Assembly: GCA_032433765.1 (NCBI GenBank)
Contig: JAVIAB010000160.1
Location: 38,280,223-38,344,222 of the forward strand
Direction: 5' to 3'
Length of the DNA stretch: 64,000 nt
From: Megaustenia siamemsis
Taxonomy: Eukaryota; Mollusca; Gastropoda; Stylommatophora; Ariophantidae
In this document: piece after piece, positions 32,085 through 43,390 of the stretch
Layout of the letters: each line of letters starts with the position of its first letter
Position numbering within the stretch: the first letter of the stretch is position 1
The notes under the pieces: generated by a model
The model's input: only the letters and a program-made list of their open reading frames with translations
Databases searched by the model: none
What the model was told of the DNA's origin: nothing
Position numbers and translations under genes: made by a program

Positions 32085-32170
32085 CTATCTATCTATCTTT
32101 CGTTCGCCTAAAGTATTGTCTATATCTGCAAAGCCGTTTCCTGTATAAATTGTACTGTCTTTGCGTTAGT
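32085..32170 (-). mobile_element. LINE 3' end stub with (GATA)n tail
   Basis: CTATCTATCTATCTTTCGTT, CGCCTAAAGTATTGTCTATA, then TTTCCTGTATAAATTG matches 9818-9885. This is 85 bp of the extreme 3' end. Confidence 0.75.
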
Positions 32171-32567
32171 CACTGAAAATGGACTCCAGTATAAGAGAGG
32201 GCCTGGTTTAAAATGTTAAGAAAGGTTTCTAATGAGAAAGATATGTGAATCATTACACGCACCGATTGGCTCATTTGTTGAAGTAAACATCTAGAGCAGT
32301 TGCAAACGTAATGAGTTCTGTGTTGCTAAGCAATAGCCAGACTGAACCAATACGAAACTGCCAAACATTCATTTGTAAATAATTCATCAACATCTAGCTT
32401 GTCCCTGTTAGAACCTGACTCTTGTGACAGCTACTCTGAAGTTGTATCTGTCCCGCGCAAGATCTACAGTGTTTGCAGTAGTCGTTCTTATCTCGCCTGT
32501 GATAACTTACACACGCCTTCCTCTAGGTCTTTCTCTCTCTCATTTAACTGGAACTATACCCTCCATA

Positions 32568-32822
32568 GGAGCCGCAATAGTTCAGTGCTTAGTGAACTGG
32601 TCTACAAAGGACAATAGGTCGGGTTCAACCCTGATCAACGGCTTCAAGGTTCACCCAGCCTTAAATGGGTACCGGATTTTTTTGTGGGAAATAAAGTGGG
32701 ACGGGCGTAATACCGACCACATTACACCAAAATCATATGTTGAAGATCTGTACAAATTATGGTCACTAACACCATATTCTCTATAAGCCACGTGGCGTGA
32801 CGGGGCGCTTTACTTTTTCTTT
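32568..32822 (+). mobile_element. SINE S1 (left arm of an inverted pair)
   Basis: GGAGCCGCAATAGTTCAGTG head, body with ACCCAGCCTTAAATGGGTAC, and the end GTGACGGGGCGCTTTAC. It runs directly into an inverted copy at 32823. Confidence 0.92.
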
Positions 32823-32982
32823 TATAGAAAGAAAAAGTAAAGTGCTCCCGTCACGCCAAGTGGCGTATAGGGAATATGGTGTTAGTGACCATACATTTTG
32901 CAGACCTCGGCACAAGGATCGAACCCTACCTCTTTTCCTTTGTAGTCCAGTTCACTAACCACTGAGCTATCGCGGCTCCTTT
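32823..32982 (-). mobile_element. SINE S1, internally deleted (right arm of the pair)
   Basis: TAAAGTGCTCCCGTCACGCC, the 3' part, then a jump from CAGACCTCGGCACA to GGATCGAACCCTACCTC, so about 90 bp of the centre is missing. It ends ACTGAGCTATCGCGGCTCC. Confidence 0.92.
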
Positions 32983-33041
32983 TTCTTTTATACAATCCAT
33001 AATTATTTGCTCTTGGCTATCTTGAAGCTTTCCGTGACTAA

Positions 33042-33292
33042 AACATTAAATACAGTCCAGTGATAAATTATTAAATACAGTTCTGTGATAAATTATTAAA
33101 TACAGTTCTGTGATAAATTATTAAATACAGTCCAGTGATAAATTATTAAATACAGTTCTGTGATAAATTATTAAATACAGTCCAGTGATAAATTATTAAA
33201 TACAGTTCTGTGATAAATTATTAAATACAGTCCAGTGATATATTATTAAATATAGTTCTGTGATAAATTATTAAATACATTTCAGTGATAAT
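33042..33292. repeat. 25-bp minisatellite, about 10 copies
   Basis: Unit GTGATAAATTATTAAATACA, GTTCT, alternating with a CCA(G) variant (GTCCAGTGATA) at near-regular positions. Confidence 0.95.
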
Positions 33293-33310
33293 TTCTAAGC
33301 ACGATATGGT

Positions 33311-34203
33311 GGTAGTTTCTAAAGGCAATTCAATAGTAATTACCAATAATAGTTTAGTAGTAACTATTAAAGTCAACTAAATGGTAATTACCAATAATAG
33401 TTTAGTAGTAACTATTAAAGTCAACTAAATGGTAATTACCAATAATAGTTTAGTAGTAACTATTAAAGTCAACTCAATGGTAATTACCAATAATAGTTTA
33501 GTAGTAACTATTAAAGTCAACTAAATGGTAATTACCAATAATAGTTTAGTAGTAACTATTAAAGTCAACTAAATGGTAATTACCAATAATAGTTTAGTAG
33601 TAACTATTAAAGTCAACTCAATGGTAATTACCAATAATAGTTTAGTAGCAACTATTAAAGTCAACTCAAGGGTAATTACCAATAATAGTTTAGTAGTAAC
33701 TATTAAAGTCAACTCCAGGGTAATTACCAATAATAGTTTAGTAGTAACTATTAAAGTCAACTCAAGGGTAATTACCAATAATAATTTAGTAGTAACTATT
33801 AAAGTCAACACAAGGGTAATTACCAATAATAGTTTAGTAGTAACTATTAAAGTCAACTCAATGGTAATTACCAATAATAGTTTAGTAGTAACTATTATAG
33901 TCAACTCAATGGTAATTACCAATAATAGTTTAGTAGTAACTATTAAAGTCAACTCAATGGTAATTACCAATAATAGTTTAGTAGTAACTAATAAAGTCAA
34001 CTCAATGGTAATTACCAATAATAGTTTAGTAGTAACTATTATAGTCAACTCAATGGTAATTACCAATAATAGTTTAGTAGTAACTATTAAAGTCAACTCA
34101 ATGGTAATTACCAATAATAGTTTAGTAGTAACTATTAAAGTCAACTCAATGGTAATTACCAATAATAGTTTAGTAGTAACTATTAAAGTCAACTCAATGG
34201 TTA
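33311..34203. repeat. 48-bp minisatellite, about 18.6 copies
   Basis: Unit: ATGGTAATTACCAATAATAG, TTTAGTAGTAACTATTAAAG, TCAACTCA. It contains the palindrome GGTAATTACC. As 48 is a multiple of three, both strands are open for over 220 codons (16-residue repeats). I regard it as noncoding. Confidence 0.97.
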
Positions 34204-34429
34204 TCGCCAGGGGCTTTTTTTTCTTCAGTCCGGACTGATCTGAAATGCCTTCCATTAAACTTGAAAGACTTCAACTGTCGCGAGATATCTATTTCATGCG
34301 TGATTAAACATGGCGGTTACACCTACTTTTCCAGTCTATTGAGACATAATGGTTGGATTTCCAGTAAATTATTCTAAAAAAAAAAAAAAAGCAATGTTCA
34401 CTAAAGATAAATAAACTCATGGTTATTAC

Positions 34430-34735
34430 TAAAACATTGGGCACACTTTGGGATGAAGATTGTATTGTATAGTGTTCGTTTGCCTCTAGAGTTTTTTCCT
34501 TGTTGGACAATAGTGGTGCTAACTGTCCAATGATTTGACAAGCTTTGTTACATCTTGATTCTATCTCTGCTGTTTGAGAATTATCGTTTGTCATTAGACT
34601 TCCTAGGTATTTGAATTCCTCTACTTGTTTTAGTTCCCTGACTTCTATAAGGAAACGAAAACCTAGTTTACTTTTCAAACGAGGAAAACATGTTTGAAGA
34701 TGGACTAATTGGAGCCTTGCTTTCAAATTACTGCA
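34430..34735 (-). mobile_element. LINE fragment of the (GAA)n-tailed lineage
   Basis: The minus frame has RELKQVEEFKYLGSLMTNDN and IESRCNKACQIIGQLAPLLS, matching the region after the YADD box in the copy at 43856-44600. It lacks the 3' end. Confidence 0.7.
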
Positions 34736-35019
34736 ACATAAATCTTAATAACTTTAATAACTCCAAACAGGATGTCTCACTCGTTACAGAACTCGACATT
34801 TCTTTAATGGTTTGAATAAGGATTTCACAAAGAATTTTGAAGCGGACTTACTTCATTTTGTAAGAAATATGACTACATAGCACATATCTCTCTCGTTTCA
34901 TCATAACTTCTCTTATGCCTGTGTCCACTCCGCCTTAGGGAAATGGCAAATTAATGCAGTGCTGCGGTAAAGTTGGTAGCAATGAGCCAGTAGTGGGGTG
35001 TGAGGTACACTCATATAAG

Positions 35020-35160
35020 GTATGGTGACAGCTTTAATAAAAGAAATAAACATTGTTGCGTTCCTTTTTTTGTAAAGCTGTCACCATATATTGTAGGGGT
35101 GTACATTACACCCCTCTACTGATGCCCTCCACTACTCCTTAATTTAGCTGTCCCAATCAA
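35020..35160. repeat. Fold-back and hairpin-module flank
   Basis: GTATGGTGACAGCTTTA (35029-35045) faces TAAAGCTGTCACCATAT (35073-35090). The right arm continues into GGGGTGTACATTACACCCC, a small perfect hairpin. Confidence 0.7.
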
Positions 35161-35177
35161 AGTAGATATGTTAGGTC

Positions 35178-35608
35178 AGTCCCATTATATGGCTGTGAAA
35201 CATGGAGAACAACAAAATTGACAATCATGAAGATACAGTCTTTCATTAATGGATGCTTACGCAGAATAAAAGGATGGAAATGGAGGACAAAAAGCACTAA
35301 CATAGAATTATGGAAATGTACCAGTCAAATACCAGTCGATAAAGAGATACAGCGAAGACGATGGTGCTGGATAGGACACACACTGCGAAAGCCAACTGAG
35401 AGTATTACACAACAGGCCCTTTTTTTTGAATCCCCAGGGGAAAAGACAAAGAGGAAGACCAATAAATTCTTGGAGAAGACAGACAGAAGCAGAGATGAAG
35501 ATGATGGGGAAGACATGGAACGATCTTAAAAAAATGGCAAGAAACAGAACGACTTGGCAAGTGTTTGTTGAAAACCTATGCTCCACAGGGAGCTGACAGG
35601 TAGAAGAG
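35178..35608 (+). mobile_element. LINE 3' end, lineage with AAGA-rich tail
   Basis: SVPLYGCETWRTTKLT, INGCLRRIKGWKWRT, TNIELWKCTSQIPVDKEIQR, RRWCWIGHTLRKPTESITQQ, and GKTWNDLKKMARNRTTWQVF after frame changes. The same lineage as 24262-24665. It is flanked on both sides by a similar sequence of about 75 bp. Confidence 0.8.
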
Positions 35609-35734
35609 ACGTTACACCTCTCTACTGGCTCCCTCCACTATTCCTTAATTTACCTGTCCCAATCATGTTAGATGTAATAGTATTTATCTATGTTTCATCG
35701 TCTGTCGTCGCTGTTCTCGTTTTATGAAGAAGAC

Positions 35735-35860
35735 TGAATGTAGACCGGAACGTCAGTATTTTGTTGTGTTCTTTTTTTGTAAAGCTGTCATCGTACCTTG
35801 TACGAGTGTACGTTACACCACACTAGTGGCTCCTTGCTACAAGCTTTACCGCGGCACTGT
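35735..35860 (+). repeat. Hairpin-module remnant, subtype B
   Basis: GTAGACCGGAACGTCAGTAT, TTTTTGTAAAGCTGTCATCG and GAGTGTACGTTACACCAC parallel the sequence at 35045-35125. Confidence 0.5.
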
Positions 35861-35997
35861 ATTTATATGCCCGTTGTCTACATATAACATAGAAGTGACC
35901 ACTATCTGCGTGCAAACAGCAAAATAATAATTGAGGAAATGTCGGGCCATGCACCAAATAAAACTCCCTGTAAAATCAGCTTTTTCTTTTCATTTCT

Positions 35998-36325
35998 TCT
36001 TCTTCTTCTTCTTCTTCTTCTTCTTCTTCTTCTTTCCTTCCTCATCTGCCTTTCAGCGTCGAGGGAGATATAATTTGCGTTTTTTTGCTCTTCTGTTCGC
36101 CTCTGCTGCTGTTATGTTTCCTAGTGCTTCTAATATTCCATCGACCCATCTTTTTCGTGGTCGACCCTTGGGTCTGGTGTTCTCACAACGTTTGTTGAAG
36201 GCTCGTTGTGTTGTGATTTGTTTTTCTGCCTTGTCACGTGGCCAAACCATTTTATCTGTTGTTGCCTTATATATTCTATGGCGGGGGCTATTCCTAGCTT
36301 TTTTCTCAGTTCTGTAAAATCAGCT
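35998..36325 (-). mobile_element. LINE 3' end with (GAA)n tail
   Basis: On the minus strand: KKLGIAPAIEYIRQQQIKWF, GHVTRQ, then RAFNKRCENTRPKGRPRKRW, VDGILEALGNITAAEANRRA and a stop, followed by a tail of about twelve GAA triplets (TTC at 35998-36034 on the plus strand). Sister ends are at 43856, 54000-54170, 56662-56870 and 63040-63275. Confidence 0.87.
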
Positions 36326-36404
36326 TGAATGTATGAAAGAAGAGTGGTATTAAAGTTATATTTTTTTTTATGAACAAGAGAATTAAACATATTGTGTATG
36401 TTAT

Positions 36405-36470
36405 GATCATCATCAATGCACTCCGGATACACCCATAGGTGCTCTGATCTTCTCCTGGAAATTCTGAAAA
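36405..36470. repeat. Dispersed repeat R2, short copy
   Basis: GATCATCATCAATGCACTCC, GGATACACCCATAGGTGCTC and TGATCTT. Confidence 0.6.
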
Positions 36471-36599
36471 CCTCAGAGGAGAACACTGATTTACGTGCAC
36501 GAACTCGGGCAGGGTAGGATCTATAACTAAACATTCGGTGATAATCAGATGTGTTACCTTAACATATCTTTCAAATAATGTAAAAGAGTGAAAATCATA

Positions 36600-36619
36600 G
36601 AGAGAAAGAAAGAGCGATA

Positions 36620-36662
<43 letters not shown>
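36600..36662. repeat. (GA)n microsatellite
   Basis: About 18 GA units in the core, with AGAAAG flanks. Confidence 0.95.
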
Positions 36663-36665
<3 letters not shown>

Positions 36666-37220
36666 CTCCCTTAAAATATCAAAAGACTGCAAAAATGGGA
36701 GATAACTTCCACGGAAACTTTGTAACCAAATTTACGTAACGTATGAATATGGCGCTCAATATCAAAAATAAATCCTATTGGAAATATCGAATATATTTTA
36801 TCTCGTCAAATTACTCATCGTTTGAAAATATCTTTATTTCTAATTTCTTTTGTTCTTCGAATAACTGCGTAATTCAGCCAGAGCCAATAAGTTGTTTTTT
36901 TTTTTAAATATGACTTATTTTCTTTACATTCTTTATTTTTTATTTATTATTAGTAATTGTTCTATTGTTTTATTTACTTCTTTTTTTAAAGCAATATTTT
37001 TGTGTTCACGATAAAGAATTTATGTCAAAATATTGGAAATGACAAAGTGATTCTTCCGACAACTTTAATATGTGAGCATAAACTGTTTGTATACGTGTTT
37101 CTCTTCCTATTCCATCGACATATCCTATTTTCCAAATCCATCGACTTTTCTAGAATTTTTTCCCCCCACACGTTTGCAACCTTCAAGCAAGAGTTTCTCA
37201 AGCTACCTGATGCTTTACAG
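36663..37220. other. Interval without recognised genes
   Basis: AT-rich; a 100-codon open frame at 37002 runs into the minisatellite and has no motifs. Confidence 0.4.
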
Positions 37221-37999
37221 AGAGCGGTAACCTGTGTTAACCCATGGGGAACGATAACCTGTGTTAACCCATGGGGAACGATAACCTGTCATGAAGAGCG
37301 ATAACCTGTGTTAACCCATGGGGAACGATAACCTGTGTTAACCCAGGAAGAGCGGTAATCTGTGTTAACACATGGGGAACGATAACCTGTGTTAACCCAG
37401 GAAGAGCGGTAATCTGTGTTAACCCATGGGGAACGATAACCTGTGTTAACCCAGGAAGAGCGGTAATCTGTGTTAACCCATGGGGAACGATAACCTGTGT
37501 TAACCCAGGAAGAGCGGTAATCTGTGTTAACCCATGGGGAACGATAACCAGTGTGTTAACCCATGGGGAACGATAACCTGTGTTAGCCCATGGGGAACGA
37601 TAACCTGTGTTAACCCATGGGGAACGATAACCTGTGTTAGCCCATGGGGAACGATAACCTGTGTTAGCCCATGGGGAACGATAACCTGTGTTAACCCATG
37701 GGGAACGATAACCTGTGTTAACCCATGGGGAACGATAACCTGTGTTAGCCCATGGGGAACGATAACCTGTCATGAAGAGCGATAACCTGTGTTAACCCAT
37801 GGGGAACGATAACCTGTCATTAAGAGCGATATCCTGTGTTAACCCATGGGGAACGATAACCTGTCATGAAGAGCGATAACCTGTGTTAACCCAAGAAGAG
37901 CGATAACCTGTGTTAACCATGGGGAACGATAACCTGTGTTAACCCATGAAGAGCGATAACCTGTGTTAACCCATGGGAATGATAACTTGTGTTAACCCA
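37221..37999. repeat. 27-bp minisatellite, about 28 copies
   Basis: Unit GATAACCTGTGTTAACCCAT, GGGGAAC. Most units carry GTTAAC and CCATGG. Two variant classes are interleaved: GGAAGAGCGGTAATC and CATGAAGAGC. Both strands are open because 27 is a multiple of three. Confidence 0.97.
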
Positions 38000-38565
38000 A
38001 ACTCATCTTTGAGCTGCAAACTGAAGTTAGTTACCTAGGTCCGATACTTTTGTGACGGGATTTATATATTTTCCCCCAAAACATTTGTTTAGATGAAACT
38101 CACGTGCATACACCATGGCAAGGCACAAACACTTCCAAATACTACCACGTGGTGATGATTGGACCAATCGGTAAGAATTCAGCGGCTGACAAACTAACAA
38201 TGAACCAATCAGAACCCAGAAAATGGACCTGAAATAAAGAACAATATGGAGTTTTTTTTATAGATAGCAGTAGAGGTGAAATAGAGAAGTATTGCAAAGT
38301 ATTTATGTCATTTAAAACATTATGAACAAATAGTTAAAATGCCACTTAAGTTATTTCAAAAATGTAGTTTCTTAAATTATTATTATGCATAGGATTAACA
38401 TAACTGAACTTGGACATTGGTCATTTGTACACATATTTCTTTCGTACAAAAAGATCTCAGTATTTTGTATCAACAGCTGCAAAGATTCCTGGCGTACTTC
38501 AGAAAGTGAACAAACAGTTGTATATATATACAGAGAAGTTACATCACAATGGCTTGTGGACTGGT

Positions 38566-38567
<2 letters not shown>
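38000..38567. other. Interval without recognised genes
   Basis: AT-rich, nothing recognised. The frames overlapping the right end read through an ATC run. Confidence 0.4.
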
Positions 38568-38608
<41 letters not shown>

Positions 38609-39001
38609 AGTACCGGGCCTGCTGGCGTAGGTGATTATGTCTCTCCACAACTTTCGATCTCGACAGTTATTTATCATTTCTGTTGTTGACCTCCCGCCAA
38701 GCCATTCTCTTAAGGTGTCTGTTATTTTTTCTCTTTACTTCTCTCTATCTCTTCGTCCCTCAATTTTTCCAGTTGTTACAATATATTCCAATTGTTATCT
38801 TCTCATTACATGGCCAAAAAATAATGATTGTTTCTTCCTAATTTTGGAAATTAGCTCTCATTTTGCTTTGACCTCTTTCAGAACATTATCATTACTCTTC
38901 TTAGCTGTCCATGGTATTCTCAACATTCTTCTGTAAAACCACATTTCTACAGACTCCAGTGATTTTCTTGTCTGTTGTCCTATTGCCCATGATTCACATC
39001 A
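38568..39001 (-). mobile_element. RTE-like LINE 3' end with (TGA)n tail
   Basis: Starts with about thirteen ATC triplets (38568-38607), then AAGTACCGGGCCTGCTGGCG. The minus-strand translation runs from CESWAIGQQTRKSLESVEMW through MRRQLEYIVTTGKIEGR-type sequence to the terminal block. The tail in this copy has expanded. Confidence 0.9.
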
Positions 39002-39288
39002 TGGTTTACTGAGGACAAATGTCAGGTTTAATGTCCTGACCAACCAGCTTCCAGTTTACAAAGTCTTAAAATGGTTACCGTGTAATTTTTGGAGAAGAAA
39101 GTCGATACCTGGATAATGTTACCAACATTACCTGTAAATAAGAGGATAGCAAAGTGAATATTAGCGATTATAACCTTTGACATCTTGAGAGATGGTTGGT
39201 AGCAAGCAATCATGATTTGTCAGTAATTTTGTAATATATTAGTGTCTTGTGCTGGATGCTGTTTCACTGAACGGCTTTTCTTTTGACT

Positions 39289-39660
39289 GAACCTACCAAT
39301 ACTTGATATATAGATCCACACTGAACCTACCAATACTTGATATATAGATCCACACTGAACCTACCAATACTTGATATATAGATCCACACTGAACCTACCA
39401 ATACTTGATATATAGATCCACACTGAACCTACCTATACTTGATATATAGATCCACACTGAACCTACCAATACTTGATATATAGATCCACACTGAACCTAC
39501 CAATACTTGATATATAGATCCACACTGAACCTACCAATACTTGATATATAGATCCACACTGAACCTACCAATACTTGATATATAGATCCACACTGAACCT
39601 ACCAATACTTGATATATAGATCCACACTGAACCTACCAGTACTTGATATATAGATCCACC
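39289..39660. repeat. 34-bp minisatellite, about 11 copies
   Basis: Unit ACTGAACCTACCAATACTTG, ATATATAGATCCAC, nearly identical between copies (two single-base variants seen). Confidence 0.96.
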
Positions 39661-39712
39661 GCAGAATGAACAAAACGTATTTGTGATGCCAAGCCGCACC
39701 TCCTTTCTCCTG
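39658..39712 (-). mobile_element. Short LINE remnant (zinc-finger lineage)
   Basis: The minus frame GAGERRCGLASQIRFVHSAV matches the plus-strand copy at 8219-8278. Only 55 bp. Confidence 0.5.
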
Positions 39713-39789
39713 CGCCTACTGATATTGACATCGCGTGTCCACTAGCACAATGTGAACAAAACATAAGAACTTTAGTTGACACATCCAGA

Positions 39790-39988
39790 GACATTGTAAC
39801 TTGTTGAAAATCACCCAAAAGTGAAAATACGCGGTAAACGAGATTGAGACAGAAAGAAGAATCACAGTTGAAAGATAGCATCAACCGATGGACGAGAACA
39901 CCTGGAGTACAGTCAAGGCCAGAGAACTTGTGCTCCATATTAGCTTACCTTCGATACGGAGAAGGCAAAATATGATGACGAGCAGCAC
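39790..39988 (+). mobile_element. RTE-like LINE 3' end, diverged
   Basis: KIRGKRDRDRKK-type block, INRWTRTPGVQSRPE, then LAYLRYGEGKI followed by ATGATGACGAGC. It is the (TGA)-tailed end, older than its relatives. Confidence 0.6.
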
Positions 39989-40192
39989 AATTCTTATATG
40001 CCACACTCGGAGAGTGACAAGTCGATTTTTTTTTACTTTACCAGGCAATGGCATAGAGCATGTCTATTTTGATTCTTCAACTGTCAACGGGATTTGTTTT
40101 GCTGCACGTAACTGAGCCTGCGTTTTAACATCCGCTTTCGATATAATTGAGCACTCAGTCTTACCTACTTTAAGATCAGAATACTCTACAAA

Positions 40193-40459
40193 GATGGGAG
40201 CCGCGATAGCTCAGTGGTTAGTGAACTGGACTACAAAGGGCAAGGGGTATGGTTCCATCCCAACCGACGGCTTCCGGGTTCACCCAGCCTTTAATGGGTA
40301 CCGGATTTTTTCTGAGAAAGTAAAGCGGCACGGGCGTAATACCGACCACATTACTCCAAAAATCATGTGCCGAAGGTCTGTAAAATTTTTGATCACTAAG
40401 ACCATATTCCCTATACGCCACTTGGCGTGACGGGGGTACTTTACTACTTTTTACTTTTT
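40193..40459 (+). mobile_element. SINE S1
   Basis: Complete head and body. Perfect 11-bp target-site duplication TACTCTACAAA at 40182-40192 and 40460-40470. Confidence 0.96.
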
Positions 40460-40566
40460 TACTCTACAAAAATAAGAAGCGACATGTTCACCTCGTTCCC
40501 TGCAGAGAACTCTAGCCTTGAACTTATGAGCGTGAAATGATTATCTTACGCGTACTCTAATACTAT

Positions 40567-40825
40567 GGGAGCCGCGGTAGCTCAGTGGTTAGTGCACTGA
40601 GCTACAGAGGACAAGCGGTCGAGTTCGATCCTGATCGGCGGCTACCAGGTTCACCCAGGCTTAAATGGCTACCGGATTTTTTTTTCTGAGACATTAAAGC
40701 GACACTGGTGTAATACCGACCACATTACCCCAAAAATCATGTGCCGAAAGTTTGCAAAAATTATGGTCACTAACACCATATTCCCAATACGTCACGTGGC
40801 GTGCCGGGGCTCTTTACTTTGCCTT
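40567..40825 (+). mobile_element. SINE S1, G-variant head
   Basis: GCCGCGGTAGCTCAGTGGTT, B box GAGTTCGATCCTG. Target-site duplication TACTCTAATACTAT (40553-40566) / TACTCTAATACCAT (40826-40839), 13 of 14. Confidence 0.95.
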
Positions 40826-40839
40826 TACTCTAATACCAT

Positions 40840-41955
40840 TGCGAGCACAACTCTTCTAAGTTCATGGCAAGAACTGTGATATCATTCAGAGTTGTCTACC
40901 TTAGAAGTCAAATAAAAAACAAACATTATTATTGGGTTTACTTCTGTCATCTGACAGTGCATGATATCGTGAAGCATTACAGGCAGGATGCATCTGTTGC
41001 GTTCTGAACATCGCTAATTATACAGCCGATATGTTCCCATCTTAAATTTATCTAACGGCTCTCTGGTTCCGGTCTTCTTTTCCTGTGTTTTCTTTCTGTT
41101 TTTCAATTCATTTAACCGAATACTTGTGTGTCTTATGCTCGTGGTGCATGTAAGTTGGGTTCCACTCTGTTTACATTGACAACCGATTTAATTCTTTGAT
41201 GTTGGAATAATTTCTTTTTTCTCTCAATTGACACCAATATAACAGTAATAATAATAGAGTATTAATAAATTACAAAATAACAGTTTTCCAAGAATAATGC
41301 AAAACTAATAAATATGTTAGTGACAGTAAATTGGCAACACGGTTAAATAAGTTATCATGTGTTATCTAGTGACAACTAGACAAGTAAAGAGAGATTTCGT
41401 GAAGGTCAAAGATGATCACCAAGGTCAGTAGTCTCAACTCGAAAATGATAATTGTAAAGTTGACCAGAAGAGACAACATATAAGACGATAAAGTAGAATC
41501 ATGTAAAAGTAATAATAGCAAATATCATGTACTATATTAAATAAATGGCGACAGTTTAAAAGAAAATGTTTGTTGGAATAGAAGAAACGTGGCTTTTTCA
41601 TGTCAGAATTAAGCGGATGTAAGAGTCAAAGTACTCGTAGTTAGTGTGATGCCTTGGCGATAGACTGAGCCTGGGTTGAATCCAAACCGGACACCTAAAC
41701 TGGAGAAGATAAAATAACAGGGAAGAAATAACTGTCTCTGATCTCCTAATGCTGTTACCTGGTGTTGTGAGGTAATTAAATACTTCACTCCCCAATGACA
41801 GTATGTGTTACAGGCTATCTTTGACTTTTACAGTTACTTAAGCTGATAACGTATGTTACAGGTAACTCTCAATGAGGCAGGCAACACAGACAAGAAACAT
41901 CTAGACTGGCAGCAACAAAGAATATCCTAAGCTACACACTGACTAACGACGATTA
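40840..41955. other. Interval of about 1.1 kb without recognised features
   Basis: AT-rich single-copy-looking sequence. I see no open frame with recognisable content and no repeat shared with the rest of the window. Confidence 0.4.
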
Positions 41956-41973
41956 ACAGCAAAGTAAAGTCAC

Positions 41974-41979
41974 ACACAC

Positions 41980-42042
<63 letters not shown>
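41974..42042. repeat. (TA)n microsatellite
   Basis: About 30 TA units with one C interruption. Confidence 0.97.
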
Positions 42043-42043
<1 letters not shown>

Positions 42044-43129
42044 ATGTCTATTTCACGTATACTATTTTGAATTTAGTGTAACAATAGCATTATTCTTTGA
42101 TATACAACTTTATACCACTCGATATAATTTATAATTTATAATTTATGAATTTCTATATCACAAATAAGATAAAACATACAAATGCAGAGAACTAGTATTA
42201 AAGCGAACAAAACAATTACATGAGAACCTTCCCATCGCCAGCAAGTATATGTCCCACAATGCATCGCATGTAACGTGGACTTTCTGTCGTGTCACACGTT
42301 CCCTAAAGATATGGGCCTTTACGAAGCCCACCTCAACCCCAAAGCCTAAATTTCAAACCAGCAACTGATAACGTTTTGTTAAGTCTGATTTGGTGGCCCA
42401 AAGCGACATTCAAGCCACGTAGCACTTACCACAAGCAAACAGTCGTACTTCTGTCAAACAGCCTAAACCGTAGGTTCGCTAACAGAGAAGCATGAAGAGA
42501 TCACTTCGTGTACTTGACTTGCCCATTTGTTCATAATTGTTTGTATTCCCTTCTTGAATTTAATAAATAATATCTAAGTTCCACCTAGCCTGAACACTTG
42601 ATACCCCTCTCCTGCCGGGAAAGAGATCTTCCAATAACCCTTGAACCGTCTTATCTCTAGGTAACTGCTGTTGGTATATTTAAAGCTTCTTTTTCTTCTC
42701 TCTCTTTTTTTTAAAACAAAAGGTCAATTTTAATGTGAAATACAAGCTGAAGATAAGACTAAGTTTAGTCAAATAATCCATCACATTTCCGTATCAGAAA
42801 CATGACATGAACGCTTGTTTCTCTCTCTCCCCCCCCCCCCCCCCCCCCCCACAGCGTTTTTATACAATTATTCAGACAGGAATTAAAGCAGTGGCGTAGC
42901 TAGGAGATGACGAATGGGTGCTGCTAAAAGCAATATTGAGAATGCAGACAGAGGGAGGGGTACCAACACATAATTGGACGAGGATGTATACGCCTTTAAT
43001 AATTTATGTTATGCCTTTTATAGCTCAATGAGCCAAATAATCATTCTTTATTTCATCTGAGTCGACTAGCGGTGCTTGATGGCATTGAACCAGGATAATC
43101 AATATCGCAATTATATATTTATATATAAA
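42043..43129. other. Interval with poly-C tract and a transposon-end-like motif
   Basis: Poly-C at 42831-42850. GCAGTGGCGTAGCTAGGAG at 42891-42908 resembles the CAGTGGCGTAGC ends found on several cut-and-paste elements, but no partner end is visible. Confidence 0.35.
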
Positions 43130-43390
43130 CAATATTATACCGAGGAAATTAGAATAAAATGGTCACGTCAAAAGACACAACGGGCTGGGAAAAAAACAAT
43201 AATGGAAGGCATGGTGCCAAGGAGACGACACAGGGGGAGACTAAGAAGAAGGTGGTTTCAAGGCATCAAAGGAGATCTTGAATATTACAACAAAGAAAGT
43301 GGGCGACCTGGTTAGAGAGATTCTTTCTGGGCTGTGGTGAAAACAATGTTCTGTAAAGCCGTTACCTATCAGATCTGACACCATGCAACA
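43130..43390 (+). mobile_element. LINE 3' fragment, RTE-like
   Basis: IRIKWSRQKTQRAGKKTIME, GMVPRRRHRGRLRRRWFQGI, then KESGRPG and a stop. Same subfamily as 1270-1740 on the other strand. Confidence 0.6.

Noticed and set aside
33042..34203. CRISPR-like array
   Set aside because: The units are directly contiguous without unique spacers and the genome is animal; these are minisatellites.
33569..34255. 228- and 221-codon ORFs on opposite strands
   Set aside because: Both come from the 48-bp minisatellite; no start context, no other coding signal.
38568..38607. Poly-His coding tract
   Set aside because: It is the (TGA)n tail of an RTE element read on the other strand.
42891..42908. Terminal motif of a cut-and-paste transposon (CAGTGGCGTAGCTAGG)
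   Set aside because: No matching inverted end or target duplication is visible within several kb; kept only as a note.
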